The notes beneath the pieces were generated by a model. The model was not told the origin of the DNA, searched no databases, and saw only the letters and a list, made by a program, of their open reading frames with translations. Positions 10,393 to 18,187 of a stretch of DNA of 36,401 nucleotides are shown piece by piece. Both the position numbers and the translations under genes were made by a program. This DNA comes from an uncultured Sphingomonadales bacterium (GTDB lineage: Bacteria; Pseudomonadota; Alphaproteobacteria; Sphingomonadales; Sphingomonadaceae), in NCBI GenBank assembly GCA_903848655.1, contig CAINGT010000051.1, positions 1 through 36,401 of the forward strand, given 5' to 3'. Every line of letters starts with the position of its first letter. Within the stretch, counting starts at the first letter, position 1.

Positions 10393-11796
10393 TCAGAACT
10401 GAAAATAGATGAACGGTGCCACCCCCGCACCGCGCAAGCCTTCGATCACCAGCAGCAGCGCGGTGCCGATCAGCGCGACCACCCCGAATGGCAGCCGGGC
10501 GATGCCGCGCCCCAGCCGCTGGATCGCATCAGCGGGGCCGAACTGACACGCCAGCCCGAGCGCGATCATCCCCACCGTCCAGGGGGAGGCGATGACATCA
10601 CCCGGCTGGCCTTGCGCGATTCGGCGCAGGAACGCGGTGGCATCATCGAAGCGGGTGCAGCGAAAGAACACCCACGCGACTGTCACGCCATGAAAAACGC
10701 CGATCCGCGCCAGCCACGGGGGCAGCGGCGGCAACCACGCCGGGCGCGCCATGCCCCACAGCCGCTCAGCCACCAGCAATCCGCCGTGGAGCGCGCCCCA
10801 GATCAGGAAATTGACGCTCGCGCCGTGCCACAGCCCGCCCAGCACCATCGTCGCAAAAATCGCCAGACAGGTCCACACGACGCCATGCCGATTGCCGCCG
10901 AACACGCCGATATAAAGGTAATCGGTCAGCCAGCTCGACAAGCTGATATGCCAGCGCCGCCAGAAATTGCGGAACGATGCGGCGCGATAGGGCTGATCGA
11001 AATTGCGCGGGAACCGAAACCCCAGCAACCCCGCCAATCCTATCGCCATATCGCTATAGGCTGAAAAATCGCAATAAATCTGGATGGCATAGCCATAGGC
11101 GGCGACCACCAGATCGGTCGCGCCATGCGCGGCGGGATCATTGAACACCGGATCGACCAGATGCAGCGCCAATTCGTTGGCGATTACCACTTTCTTGACC
11201 AGCCCCCAGCCGATCAGCACGAGACTGGTCGCCGCCACCCCCCGGCTCAGCCCCGGATTTTCGCGCAATTGCGGCAGGATATGCCCCGGCCGCACAATCG
11301 GCCCGGCGGCGAGATGGGGAAAAAAGCTCATCAACAGCGACAGTTCGAGCAGCCGCGCGGGCGCGCTGCGGCGGGCATAGACATCGGCGATATAGCTGAT
11401 CGCCTGAAACGTGAAAAACGACACGCCGATTGACACCAAGACTTCGGTGGTCGGCAAGCTGACCGACAGCCCCAGCCGCGCGAACAGCGCATTGGCCCCG
11501 CCGATCAGGAATTCATCGTATTTGCAATACGCCAGCGCGACCAGATTGACGATCACGCCGAAGATCAGCCATGCGCGCGCCAGGCGGGGAACGGCCAGAA
11601 TCACCCGGCCAATCGCCCAGTTGAACAGGCTGCTGACGATCAGCAGCAGCACGAACCGCGCATCCATCCAGCCGTAGAAAATCCACGACGCCACCAGCAG
11701 CACGATCAGCCGCCAGTCGCCCGCGCGCCGCAAGGCCCAGTTGCCTGCGAACACCGCGATGAAAAACACATGAAAGGCCAGCGTCGGAAACAGCAT
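10393..11796 (-). CDS. MBOAT-family membrane O-acyltransferase (AlgI/PatA-like)
   Basis: This is a polytopic inner-membrane protein of 467 residues in the MBOAT family. AlgI- and PatA-type members pass acetyl groups across the membrane to a periplasmic SGNH partner that acylates a polysaccharide. Family marks are FWRRWHISLSSWLTDYLYI with His283, and GLWHGASVNFLIWGALHGG with His324 (the position of the invariant MBOAT His) and His337. PYRAASFRNFWRRW is typical of AlgI-like proteins. Two SGNH hydrolase genes lie directly upstream on the same strand, the nearer one 11 bases away, which supports a three-gene unit. The acceptor could be peptidoglycan or an exopolysaccharide. The position next to mrdA-rodA hints at the wall, but that is inference. 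Confidence 0.9.
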   Translation of the reverse strand: MLFPTLAFHVFFIAVFAGNWALRRAGDWRLIVLLVASWIFYGWMDARFVLLLIVSSLFNWAIGRVILAVPRLARAWLIFGVIVNLVALAYCKYDEFLIGGANALFARLGLSVSLPTTEVLVSIGVSFFTFQAISYIADVYARRSAPARLLELSLLMSFFPHLAAGPIVRPGHILPQLRENPGLSRGVAATSLVLIGWGLVKKVVIANELALHLVDPVFNDPAAHGATDLVVAAYGYAIQIYCDFSAYSDMAIGLAGLLGFRFPRNFDQPYRAASFRNFWRRWHISLSSWLTDYLYIGVFGGNRHGVVWTCLAIFATMVLGGLWHGASVNFLIWGALHGGLLVAERLWGMARPAWLPPLPPWLARIGVFHGVTVAWVFFRCTRFDDATAFLRRIAQGQPGDVIASPWTVGMIALGLACQFGPADAIQRLGRGIARLPFGVVALIGTALLLVIEGLRGAGVAPFIYFQF

Positions 11797-11807
11797 GGGT
11801 GCAGACT

Positions 11808-13049
11808 TTACCGGGGCAGTCCACGACGCGCCTGATCGAGATCATCGGCCAGCGCCTCGCCCAGCACTTGTCCACCGAGCGGGGTAAAGTGCACATGATC
11901 GCCGCGCTGCAGCCCTTGCTCCACCCACGCCGATGACGCGCAAGCCCCGCCCATCGCCTGTTGCCAATCCCAGAACGCCAGCCCCAGTTCGTTCGCCAGC
12001 CGCAGTTGCAGCGCGCGGATGCGCGCCAGATGGCCCGGCATCATCCAGCCATTACCGCATTGCACCGTTTCGGGCAGGCCGGGCAGCGCAATTTCGGCGC
12101 GATTGCTGGCGGCGTCGGGGGGGCCAAGCAACAGGATCGGCACCGCATAACCCAGCAAAGTGCGGATGCGGGCCACTTGCCCCCGGATCGCTGCTTCGGC
12201 TTCATCGAGGTGGAGCGCGGGATCAAAGCCTTCGTTGGTGCCAAACGCGATGACCACCAGATCGGGGTGCGACGCGCGCAGTTCGACCCCGGTAATCGCG
12301 TCGGTGTTGCGGCTGAAATGCGCTAGCCGAGACCCGACCACGCCCAGATTGGCCAGCACGATGCCGCCAGACTGACGCGTCGCGGCCCACGATGTCAGAT
12401 TGACCGGGCGATCATCAAGCGTGGTCACGCTGGCCCCAGCTTCGGGCCGCGCCGCCGCCAGATCGAGACAGGCCGCGCCCGGCGCAGCGGCGGCAAAGCT
12501 GTAATCGCGCGCTTGGGCACCGAACACGACACGCACCGCGCCCTGATCGGGGCCGGTCAGCCCGCACAAGCCGAACCGGTCAAACTGGTCTGCCGGACTG
12601 TCGGCGGCGAGTTGCACCCATGCCCCGGCGCGGCGCGCGGTGCGGGTGAACCCGGCCAACCCAAGCGGCGCACCATCGCTGGCGTGCTGTCGCCCGAACA
12701 GCGCATTGACCGCCCAATCCGCGCTTTCCCGCGCGGTGACGCCCCACGTCAAATAGCCCTGATAGGGCCTGCCCACCGCCATCAGCCCGCGCCCACCGCT
12801 GCCATATTCGGCCTGCCAGCGCCGCCGCCAGCCGTTGGTGACCATATCACCCGCCGTATGGCTGTCGCCGATCTGGATGATCGAGACCGGCGGGCTGACG
12901 GCATAAGCGGTGGGCAATTTGCGCAAAAACGCGGCCAGCGCTTCGCCATTGTAGAGTTGCGCGGGAACCACCACCGCCTGCGCGCGGGCGCAAGGGATCG
13001 GCAACCCCGCCAGCACCAGCAGGCACACACCAAGCAAGCGCAGCATCAT
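11808..13049 (-). CDS. Secreted SGNH/GDSL hydrolase or O-acetyltransferase
   Basis: The 413-residue product has a signal peptide (about residues 1-23, cleavage near ARA|QA), so it probably acts in the periplasm. SGNH block I is IIQIGDSHTAGD with nucleophile Ser63, block III is FGTNEGFD, and the C-terminal catalytic pair is Asp384/His387 in GDHVHFTPLGG. Proteins of this type either remove acetyl groups or transfer them in partnership with an MBOAT protein. Its start overlaps the stop of the upstream SGNH gene by 4 bases, and the MBOAT gene follows 11 bases downstream. I infer that it is the periplasmic acetyl-transfer partner of the MBOAT protein, though an esterase role is equally open. Confidence 0.85.
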   Translation of the reverse strand: MMLRLLGVCLLVLAGLPIPCARAQAVVVPAQLYNGEALAAFLRKLPTAYAVSPPVSIIQIGDSHTAGDMVTNGWRRRWQAEYGSGGRGLMAVGRPYQGYLTWGVTARESADWAVNALFGRQHASDGAPLGLAGFTRTARRAGAWVQLAADSPADQFDRFGLCGLTGPDQGAVRVVFGAQARDYSFAAAAPGAACLDLAAARPEAGASVTTLDDRPVNLTSWAATRQSGGIVLANLGVVGSRLAHFSRNTDAITGVELRASHPDLVVIAFGTNEGFDPALHLDEAEAAIRGQVARIRTLLGYAVPILLLGPPDAASNRAEIALPGLPETVQCGNGWMMPGHLARIRALQLRLANELGLAFWDWQQAMGGACASSAWVEQGLQRGDHVHFTPLGGQVLGEALADDLDQARRGLPR

Positions 13050-13900
13050 GGGTCCGCGTCCGCGCCGGGTTTATCAGGTGCGGCCAGCAGCGTGATTTGG
13101 TCCAACAGGGGCCGGGCAATCACGCGATAGCCGTGCGGGGTCATGTGAATGCCATCAGCCGCGCGCGCAACATAGCGCGCCTTGGTCGCGGGATCGATCA
13201 GCTCTTTGGCAAAGCGGTGGTCGCGATCTTCGCTGACCGCCACCGGATTGACGAACGGCACGTGCAAGCGGCACATCAGCCCAGCATAAAACCCGTTCAT
13301 CGCCTGAATCTGGGCATCGAATTCGGGCTTGCGCATTCGCGGCAGGCCGATCCAGCCGACCGCCACCCCCTGATCGTGCAGATAGGTGACGAGCGCACTG
13401 GCGCGCTGCCCGATCACCGCTTGCCAGCGCGGGCTCATATAGGCCACCGCTTTGCCGTCCGCCCACACCCCTTGCGTGTCATTGGCCCCAAAAGAAATCA
13501 AGGCAATGTCGATGGGTTGTTCGTTCAGCCGGGATTTGGCATCGGCGAGCAGATCGCGGCTTTGATAGCGGGTAAACCCCGTGCCTTCGCGCGAAAGCTG
13601 ATAGACCTTGAAATCACGCTGGCCATGCAGCACTTGCGCCGTTGCCACCCATACCCCGTCGCCAAAACTGTCCCCCAGCACGCCGATCCGCAGGGGCCGG
13701 TTGGCGCGCAACCCTGCCAGCACCCGCGCCGAAAGCGGAAAATGATCGGTACAGGCCGGTGCCGCGCGCACCACGACCGGCGCGGGCGGCGCAGCGGGTG
13801 GAGGATTGCCCCCGGTCTGAAAAGCGCGCCACAACACCGCGCCGACCGCCATGCCGATAAACAGCACCGCGCCCCGGTCAAGTGCGGCCAAGCCTTTCAT
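13046..13900 (-). CDS. DUF459-like SGNH-family protein, membrane-anchored
   Basis: This is a second SGNH-type protein, 284 residues from the ATG at 13900. A TTG at 13975 would add 25 residues that look less natural ahead of the membrane helix (AVLFIGMAVGAVLWRAF). A Pro/Ala-rich linker follows, then block I RIGVLGDSFGDGVW (Ser78), ISFGANDTQGV with the Asn block, and the C-terminal DGIHMTPHGY with Asp249/His252. This arrangement resembles the DUF459 branch. It is probably anchored in the inner membrane with a periplasmic catalytic domain. It is first in the three-gene unit and overlaps the next SGNH gene by 4 bases. Its division of labour with that protein is unknown. Confidence 0.8.
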   Translation of the reverse strand: MKGLAALDRGAVLFIGMAVGAVLWRAFQTGGNPPPAAPPAPVVVRAAPACTDHFPLSARVLAGLRANRPLRIGVLGDSFGDGVWVATAQVLHGQRDFKVYQLSREGTGFTRYQSRDLLADAKSRLNEQPIDIALISFGANDTQGVWADGKAVAYMSPRWQAVIGQRASALVTYLHDQGVAVGWIGLPRMRKPEFDAQIQAMNGFYAGLMCRLHVPFVNPVAVSEDRDHRFAKELIDPATKARYVARAADGIHMTPHGYRVIARPLLDQITLLAAPDKPGADADP

Positions 13901-14067
13901 GACACCGCGCAATCGCTGAACGCGGGCTGCCAAAAAGTGGGCACCGGTTGTTCGCAATACGTCCCGCGCAAACAAGGAAATTGGAACGTGCCACGATTCA
14001 CGCTCATCGCATCACGCTTCAGGCGATCAAATTGCGCGCTCCACGCCGCAGCGTCAGCCATCGCGCG

Positions 14068-15078
14068 TCAGGACGCAGGCGAGGGCAAAGGTTGTACCAC
14101 GGGCTGCGGGTCGATCACCGGGGGCGGTGCAGCAGGCAGCGGCGGCGGTGCCGGCACCGGATCGGGGTGCAGCGGGCGGGCGAACGGTGCCACGCCGGTC
14201 TGCCCGTTGGCGAGCGGGCCGCGCCCGTGCAGCGCCTCGATCTCGTCATGCCGGGTCTTGAGATAGAGCTGGCGATAACTCGCATAAGGGCTGCTCGTCT
14301 GGCGCACCGTGTTCAGATCGTCATCAATCTCCACCCGGTAATCCAGCGAGATGATCGCCCCTGCCGCCGTGACATAGTAGCGATTGTTGAACGGCGATCC
14401 CACCAGCGTCGGCAATGTGGCCTGGCCCAGCAGCGTACCGATCAGATCGCGCACCGTTGTCGGGCCGACCAGCGGCAGGAACAGATAAGGGCCCGGTCCA
14501 ATGCCGTAATAACCCATCGTGTTGGCAAAGCCATTGGCGCGATAGGGTAAGTTGAACGGCTTGCGCGCCGCCATATCGATCAGCCCTGCCACCCCGATGG
14601 TGGAATTGATACCGAACCGCGCGACAACTTTGAGCGCGCGGCCCGGATGCAATTGCAACATGTGGTTGATGGCGTTGACCGGCTCGGTCAGATTAAAGAA
14701 AAAGTTGTGCAGTCCCTGTCGCGCCGGCTTTGGCAATTTATCGCGATAGACATGCGCAATCGGGCCGACAAACGCCTTGTCCACCCCTTCCATCACCTGA
14801 AACGAGACTTTGTTGACGGCAGCGGCAGGGTCGATCTTTTGCAGATTGCGTGTGCCGGACACGACAATCTCGCCACTGGCCGGTGGCGTGGACGATGGTG
14901 CGTCCGGGAGTGTCGCTGGAAGCGTGGCTGAGGGCGTAACCTGGGGTAAAGCAGGAGCCAAAACTATCGGCGCAACGGCAGCTTCAGGAACGGAAACGGC
15001 AACCGGCGGGGGCGATTGTGCCAACGCCGGTGCTGATGCTGCCAGCAAAGCTGCGGCCACAGCGGTTATCACGATCAA
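14068..15078 (-). CDS. mlaA: MlaA (VacJ)-family outer-membrane phospholipid transport protein
   Basis: MlaA removes misplaced phospholipids from the outer leaflet of the outer membrane and hands them to the Mla system. Family stretches are clear: FFFNLTEPVNAINHMLQ, ARFGINSTIGVAGLIDMA, ANTMGYYGIGPGPYLFLPL, GPTTVRDLIG and SLDYRV. The preferred start is TTG at 15078: AAGGAA lies 6 bases upstream, and it directly opens a signal peptide (IVITAVAAALLAASAPALA|Q). An in-frame start at 15153 would add 25 residues with no signal-peptide character. Unlike E. coli MlaA, no lipobox Cys is seen at the cleavage site. The protein also has a Pro-rich N-terminal spacer and a long Pro-rich C-terminal tail. No mlaBCDEF genes lie nearby. 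Confidence 0.9.
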   Translation of the reverse strand: MIVITAVAAALLAASAPALAQSPPPVAVSVPEAAVAPIVLAPALPQVTPSATLPATLPDAPSSTPPASGEIVVSGTRNLQKIDPAAAVNKVSFQVMEGVDKAFVGPIAHVYRDKLPKPARQGLHNFFFNLTEPVNAINHMLQLHPGRALKVVARFGINSTIGVAGLIDMAARKPFNLPYRANGFANTMGYYGIGPGPYLFLPLVGPTTVRDLIGTLLGQATLPTLVGSPFNNRYYVTAAGAIISLDYRVEIDDDLNTVRQTSSPYASYRQLYLKTRHDEIEALHGRGPLANGQTGVAPFARPLHPDPVPAPPPLPAAPPPVIDPQPVVQPLPSPAS

Positions 15079-15186
15079 ATCTTGTTCCTTCGCCGTGTTT
15101 TCACACACACAACACCGAATATCCGGGCTGGCGCATACCCGCATGACACGCAAACGTCAAAAATGACTCGCGCGCGGGCGGGCCGG

Positions 15187-15522
15187 TCAGAATGGCAGTT
15201 TGAACCCGGGCGGAATTCCCGCCGCCATCTGCACTTTCTGCATTTCTTCGGCGGCGGTGGCATCGGCGCGCGCGCGGGCGTCGTTGAAGGCCGCTGCGAC
15301 CAGATCTTCCAGAATGCCTTTGTCGGGCACCGACACCAGACTGTCGTCTATCGCCACGCCAATCACACGCCCTTTGGCCGATGCACGGATCCGCACCAAG
15401 CCGCCCCCGGCCAGCCCTTCGACCTCGATGGCGTCAAGCCGGTTTTGCGCGTCGCCCATTTGTTTCTGGATCGTTTCGGCGGCGCGCTGCGCGGCCTGGA
15501 TCATCTCTTCCATCGATTTCAT
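15187..15522 (-). CDS. ybaB: YbaB/EbfC-family nucleoid-associated protein
   Basis: YbaB/EbfC proteins are small DNA-binding dimers that usually sit downstream of dnaX. The product has the N-terminal helix (MEEMIQAAQRAAETIQKQM), the central GLAGGGLVRIRASAKGRVIGV beta segment typical of the family, and a C-terminal helix. An ATG at 15540 is possible, but the one at 15522 is preferred: GGAG lies about 9 bases upstream and it gives a family-like MKxxxxxIQAAQ start of 111 residues. It follows dnaX on the same strand, with two tandem palindromes in the spacer. recR, often next in this cluster, is not present. Confidence 0.9.
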   Translation of the reverse strand: MKSMEEMIQAAQRAAETIQKQMGDAQNRLDAIEVEGLAGGGLVRIRASAKGRVIGVAIDDSLVSVPDKGILEDLVAAAFNDARARADATAAEEMQKVQMAAGIPPGFKLPF

Positions 15523-15542
15523 CTGCGGTGGCTCCGTCATGT

Positions 15543-15591
15543 TGCGCCCGGCCGGGCGCAGGGATCATCGTGGTGCGCCCGGACGGGCGCA
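15543..15591. repeat. Two tandem palindromes between dnaX and ybaB
   Basis: An 18-base perfect palindrome, TGCGCCCGGCCGGGCGCA, spans 15543-15560. A near-identical one with a single changed base, TGCGCCCGGACGGGCGCA, spans 15574-15591. They fill most of the short spacer between the dnaX stop and ybaB. In RNA they would make two strong adjacent hairpins. No T-run follows, so simple termination is unlikely; mRNA stabilisation or a protein-binding repeat is possible. Confidence 0.75.
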
Positions 15592-15595
15592 GGGG

Positions 15596-17338
15596 TCAAT
15601 GTCTGGCGTGAAGCGATTGGGCAAACCCCGGTTCGCGTGGCTGATCGTCTGCCGGGATCAGCCGCGCACCCGGAAAGGCGGCAAAGGCGGCTTTTACCAG
15701 TGGGTGATCGTGCAGCGCCGCGGCCTGCGCGGCGGCGGCGGCGGCGCGCGCTTCTTCAAGGCTGGGCGCAGCCGGCCCCTCGCCCAGTGCAACCTGCCAG
15801 GGTTCGCCGGTTGCGGCTTGCAATGCGCGGCTGATGTCCGCCGCCGGATCGCCCGGTACCCCCGGCGCCATCTGATAGACCAGGTGTCCGGGCGTCAGGC
15901 TGACCACGCGCACCGCCAGCCGCAGCAGCGCCCCCACGCGCGGCTGCACCGCCTCTACCCGGTCAACCAGATCGGACCATGCCAGTGCGGTTGGCGGCGC
16001 ATCGCGCGTATCGCCCGGCGCTACGGCGGGCAATGCGCCTGCGCCATCGCGCAACAGCCCCTCGATCCGCCGCACCAGCCCGGCGGGATCGGGCAGATCG
16101 GCGGCATGAGTCACGCGCAGCAGCGCCATTTGCGCCGCCGCCAGCGGGTCGGGCGCGGCGCGCACTTCGTCGTGCGCTTTGAGCAGCAATTGCCACAAGC
16201 GGTGCACCTGCCCCGCGCCCAGCGCCCCGGCCCAATGGCTGATCGCCGCGCGCTCCTCAGCCCCCGGCGCATCGGCGCTGCCCATGACTTGCGCCAAAGT
16301 CACCTGATGCACCAGCGCGAGTTGCGCCGCGATCAGCGCCAACGGCTCGATCCCCAGCGCATATTGCCCGGCCACTTCGTCGATCACCGCGCGCGCTTGG
16401 CCCGCGAGCACCGCCGCGAACAGCCGCCGCTGCATCGCCTGATCCGCCAAGCCCAGCATCGTGCGCACTTGCGCGGCGCTGACATGCGTCGCGCCATCGC
16501 CGCTCGCAGCCAGATCGGCATGGCTGATCGCTTGATCGAGGATCGACAGGCCATCGCGTACCGAACCATCGGCCGCCGCCGCGATCAGTTCCAGCGCCTC
16601 GGCATCGGCGCTGACATGCTCTTTGGTGCAGATCATCGCGAAATGCGCGGCAAGCACCGCAGGCTCGATCCGCCGCAGATCAAACCGCTGACACCGCGAC
16701 AGCACGGTAACCGGCAATTTGTCGGCATCGGTGGTGGCGAACAGAAACTTCACATGCGCGGGCGGTTCTTCCAGCGTCTTGAGCAGGGCGTTGAACGCCG
16801 CCTTGCTCAGCATGTGAACTTCGTCGATGATATAGATCTTATAGCGCGCCGATACCGCCATATAGCGCGTGGCATCGGTCAGCGCACGCATTTCGTCCAC
16901 GCCGTTATGGCTCGCGGCATCCATTTCGATCACATCGATATGCCGCCCTTCGGCAATCGCGCGACACGGTTCGCACACCCCGCACGGGTCGATGGTCGGC
17001 CCGCCCTGTCCATCGGGGCCGATACAGTTGAGCGCTTTGGCGATCAGCCGCGCGGTCGAAGTCTTGCCCACACCGCGAATGCCGGTCATCAAAAAGGCAT
17101 GGGCCAGCCGCCCGCGCCGGATCGCATTGCCCAGCGTCTGCACCATCGCATCCTGCCCGATCAGCTCGGAAAATGTCTGCGAGCGGTACTTGCGCGCCAG
17201 CACGCGATAGGGCTGCATCGGCGCGGGCGTGGCATCGCCGAACAGCCCGCCCTGCCCCGCCGCCTCAAGCGCGGCGGCAGTCACAGCGGCATCATCGTCG
17301 TGCACGGGTTCGCCCAACAAGTCAGTGGAGTCGGCCAT
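15596..17338 (-). CDS. dnaX: DNA polymerase III subunit gamma/tau (clamp loader)
   Basis: DnaX is the ATPase of the clamp loader and organises the replisome. The ATG at 17338 gives 580 residues; a TTG at 17368 could add 10. An alphaproteobacterial-type N-terminal extension of about 40 residues precedes PYRVLARKYRSQTFSELIGQ. The Walker A loop GIRGVGKT lies at 86-93, zinc-binding cysteines at 105, 119, 122 and 125, and then IYIIDEVHMLS (Walker B) and LSRCQRFDLRRI (sensor region) follow. The Ala/Pro-rich tau C-terminus is present, so the full-length form is encoded. I did not find an obvious frameshift signal for a gamma form. SRP RNA lies upstream and ybaB downstream, a conserved order. Confidence 0.96.
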   Translation of the reverse strand: MADSTDLLGEPVHDDDAAVTAAALEAAGQGGLFGDATPAPMQPYRVLARKYRSQTFSELIGQDAMVQTLGNAIRRGRLAHAFLMTGIRGVGKTSTARLIAKALNCIGPDGQGGPTIDPCGVCEPCRAIAEGRHIDVIEMDAASHNGVDEMRALTDATRYMAVSARYKIYIIDEVHMLSKAAFNALLKTLEEPPAHVKFLFATTDADKLPVTVLSRCQRFDLRRIEPAVLAAHFAMICTKEHVSADAEALELIAAAADGSVRDGLSILDQAISHADLAASGDGATHVSAAQVRTMLGLADQAMQRRLFAAVLAGQARAVIDEVAGQYALGIEPLALIAAQLALVHQVTLAQVMGSADAPGAEERAAISHWAGALGAGQVHRLWQLLLKAHDEVRAAPDPLAAAQMALLRVTHAADLPDPAGLVRRIEGLLRDGAGALPAVAPGDTRDAPPTALAWSDLVDRVEAVQPRVGALLRLAVRVVSLTPGHLVYQMAPGVPGDPAADISRALQAATGEPWQVALGEGPAAPSLEEARAAAAAAQAAALHDHPLVKAAFAAFPGARLIPADDQPREPGFAQSLHARH

Positions 17339-17421
17339 AGCGCCAATCGGTACCGGACAGACCCGCAAATGTCGATTGACCGCGTTCGCGCCATCCCCGG
17401 TTCCGAGTGCGCATCAGCGGG

Positions 17422-17513
17422 AAAAAGGAGCCGGGCGACCCGCCGCTATCCGTTGTGGCTGCTTCCTTCCGGACCTGACCCGATTGGCGGACGCAAACGC
17501 CCACCCGACTCCC
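17422..17513 (-). ncRNA. ffs: Signal recognition particle RNA (4.5S type)
   Basis: The - strand carries the near-invariant SRP RNA core GGTCAGGTCCGGAAGGAAGC (apical loop GGAA and the following symmetric loop), reading from about 17480 down to 17461. The ends pair: 5' GGAGUCGGGUG against 3' CGCCCGGCUCC, with G-U wobbles, giving a small rod of about 90 nt as expected for the short bacterial form. A TTTTT run at 17422-17426 directly follows the closing stem and may end transcription. Exact ends are estimates. The RNA lies about 85 bases upstream of dnaX on the same strand, a common bacterial arrangement. Confidence 0.93.
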
Positions 17514-17624
17514 GGATGAGCCTATAGCCCGCACGGCGGCGCAAAGGCAACCCGCAACGCATCAAAGCGCCGGATCCAAAGCAGACTCAAAGACTCAACC
17601 TCAACGGCGATACCGCTATTGCAA

Positions 17625-17810
17625 TCAGGCGCGCTTCTTCTTTTCCGAAAAGCGCCTCGGTTCGGCGACCGTCGAAGTGTTCCCCTTGGCTGCTTCAAAC
17701 ACGCCGGATAACGGTGAAATAAAGGATTTCAAAGCCTCCGACGCTTCGGCGCGCAAATACGCACCATCGAGAACGAATGTTTCTGAATCATTTGCAGTTG
17801 TCTTTTTCAT
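17625..17810 (-). CDS. Small hypothetical protein, coupled to upstream membrane protein
   Basis: I do not recognise this 61-residue product. It is probably cytoplasmic and ends in a basic tail (RRFSEKKKRA). It has no membrane segment and no known motif. The chosen ATG at 17810 overlaps the stop codon of the upstream gene (ATGA), implying translational coupling. An in-frame ATG at 17822 would add four residues. Base composition is well below the neighbours (about 49% G+C over 17701-18060 by hand count), which may point to horizontal acquisition. The unusual composition and coupling make a real gene more likely than chance, but this is not certain. Confidence 0.6.
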   Translation of the reverse strand: MKKTTANDSETFVLDGAYLRAEASEALKSFISPLSGVFEAAKGNTSTVAEPRRFSEKKKRA

Positions 17811-18085
17811 TGCGATTTCCATTCGTTCATGAGACCACGTATCAGGTGGAGTACCTCACTCAAGATGAACAAACCAAAGCAAAAAAGGTCCAAGCCAAAC
17901 AGTGTCTTTTCGGCCATTTCGCCTCCGGCTGCGACCCATTTCGGCACCATGCCATCAGCACCTTTCACAAAGATGGAGATGGTGGCTGCAACCACGAAAA
18001 CAACCGTGAAGGCACCGGCACCGATAATCACGTGCACGGTGAAATCGAGCATTGGCTTGACGCGCTTCGGAATTGTAAACGCCAT
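17807..18085 (-). CDS. Small two-helix membrane protein, unknown function
   Basis: The 92-residue product starts with a basic segment (AFTIPKRVKPML). It has two predicted membrane helices, about residues 14-37 (FTVHVIIGAGAFTVVFVVA) and 62-84 (TLFGLDLFCFGLFILSEVL), joined by a short loop. The ATG at 18085 is chosen because GGAGG lies about 6 bases upstream; the open frame runs on to a GTG at 18145 without good ribosome-binding features. An extended -10-like TGTTATAC (- strand, 18125-18132) lies about 40 bases upstream. I cannot assign a family. It overlaps the next small gene by 4 bases, and both sit in a locally AT-richer patch between housekeeping genes. Confidence 0.72.
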   Translation of the reverse strand: MAFTIPKRVKPMLDFTVHVIIGAGAFTVVFVVAATISIFVKGADGMVPKWVAAGGEMAEKTLFGLDLFCFGLFILSEVLHLIRGLMNEWKSQ

Positions 18086-18187
18086 GCCTGCCCTCCGTGG
18101 CGCGGTTTTGCGCCAAGCTTGGGGGTATAACAAGCCTTTTTCCACAGATTGCCGTGTAAATTCGGGCTGCGGCCTGCACCGGAGCGA

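Noticed and set aside
15596..17338. Programmed frameshift producing a short gamma form of DnaX
   Set aside because: No obvious slippery A-run followed by a hairpin was seen on the coding strand.
18116..18150. Full promoter for the low-G+C gene pair
   Set aside because: An extended -10-like TGTTATAC is present, but no -35 hexamer at proper spacing, so it is only mentioned with the gene.
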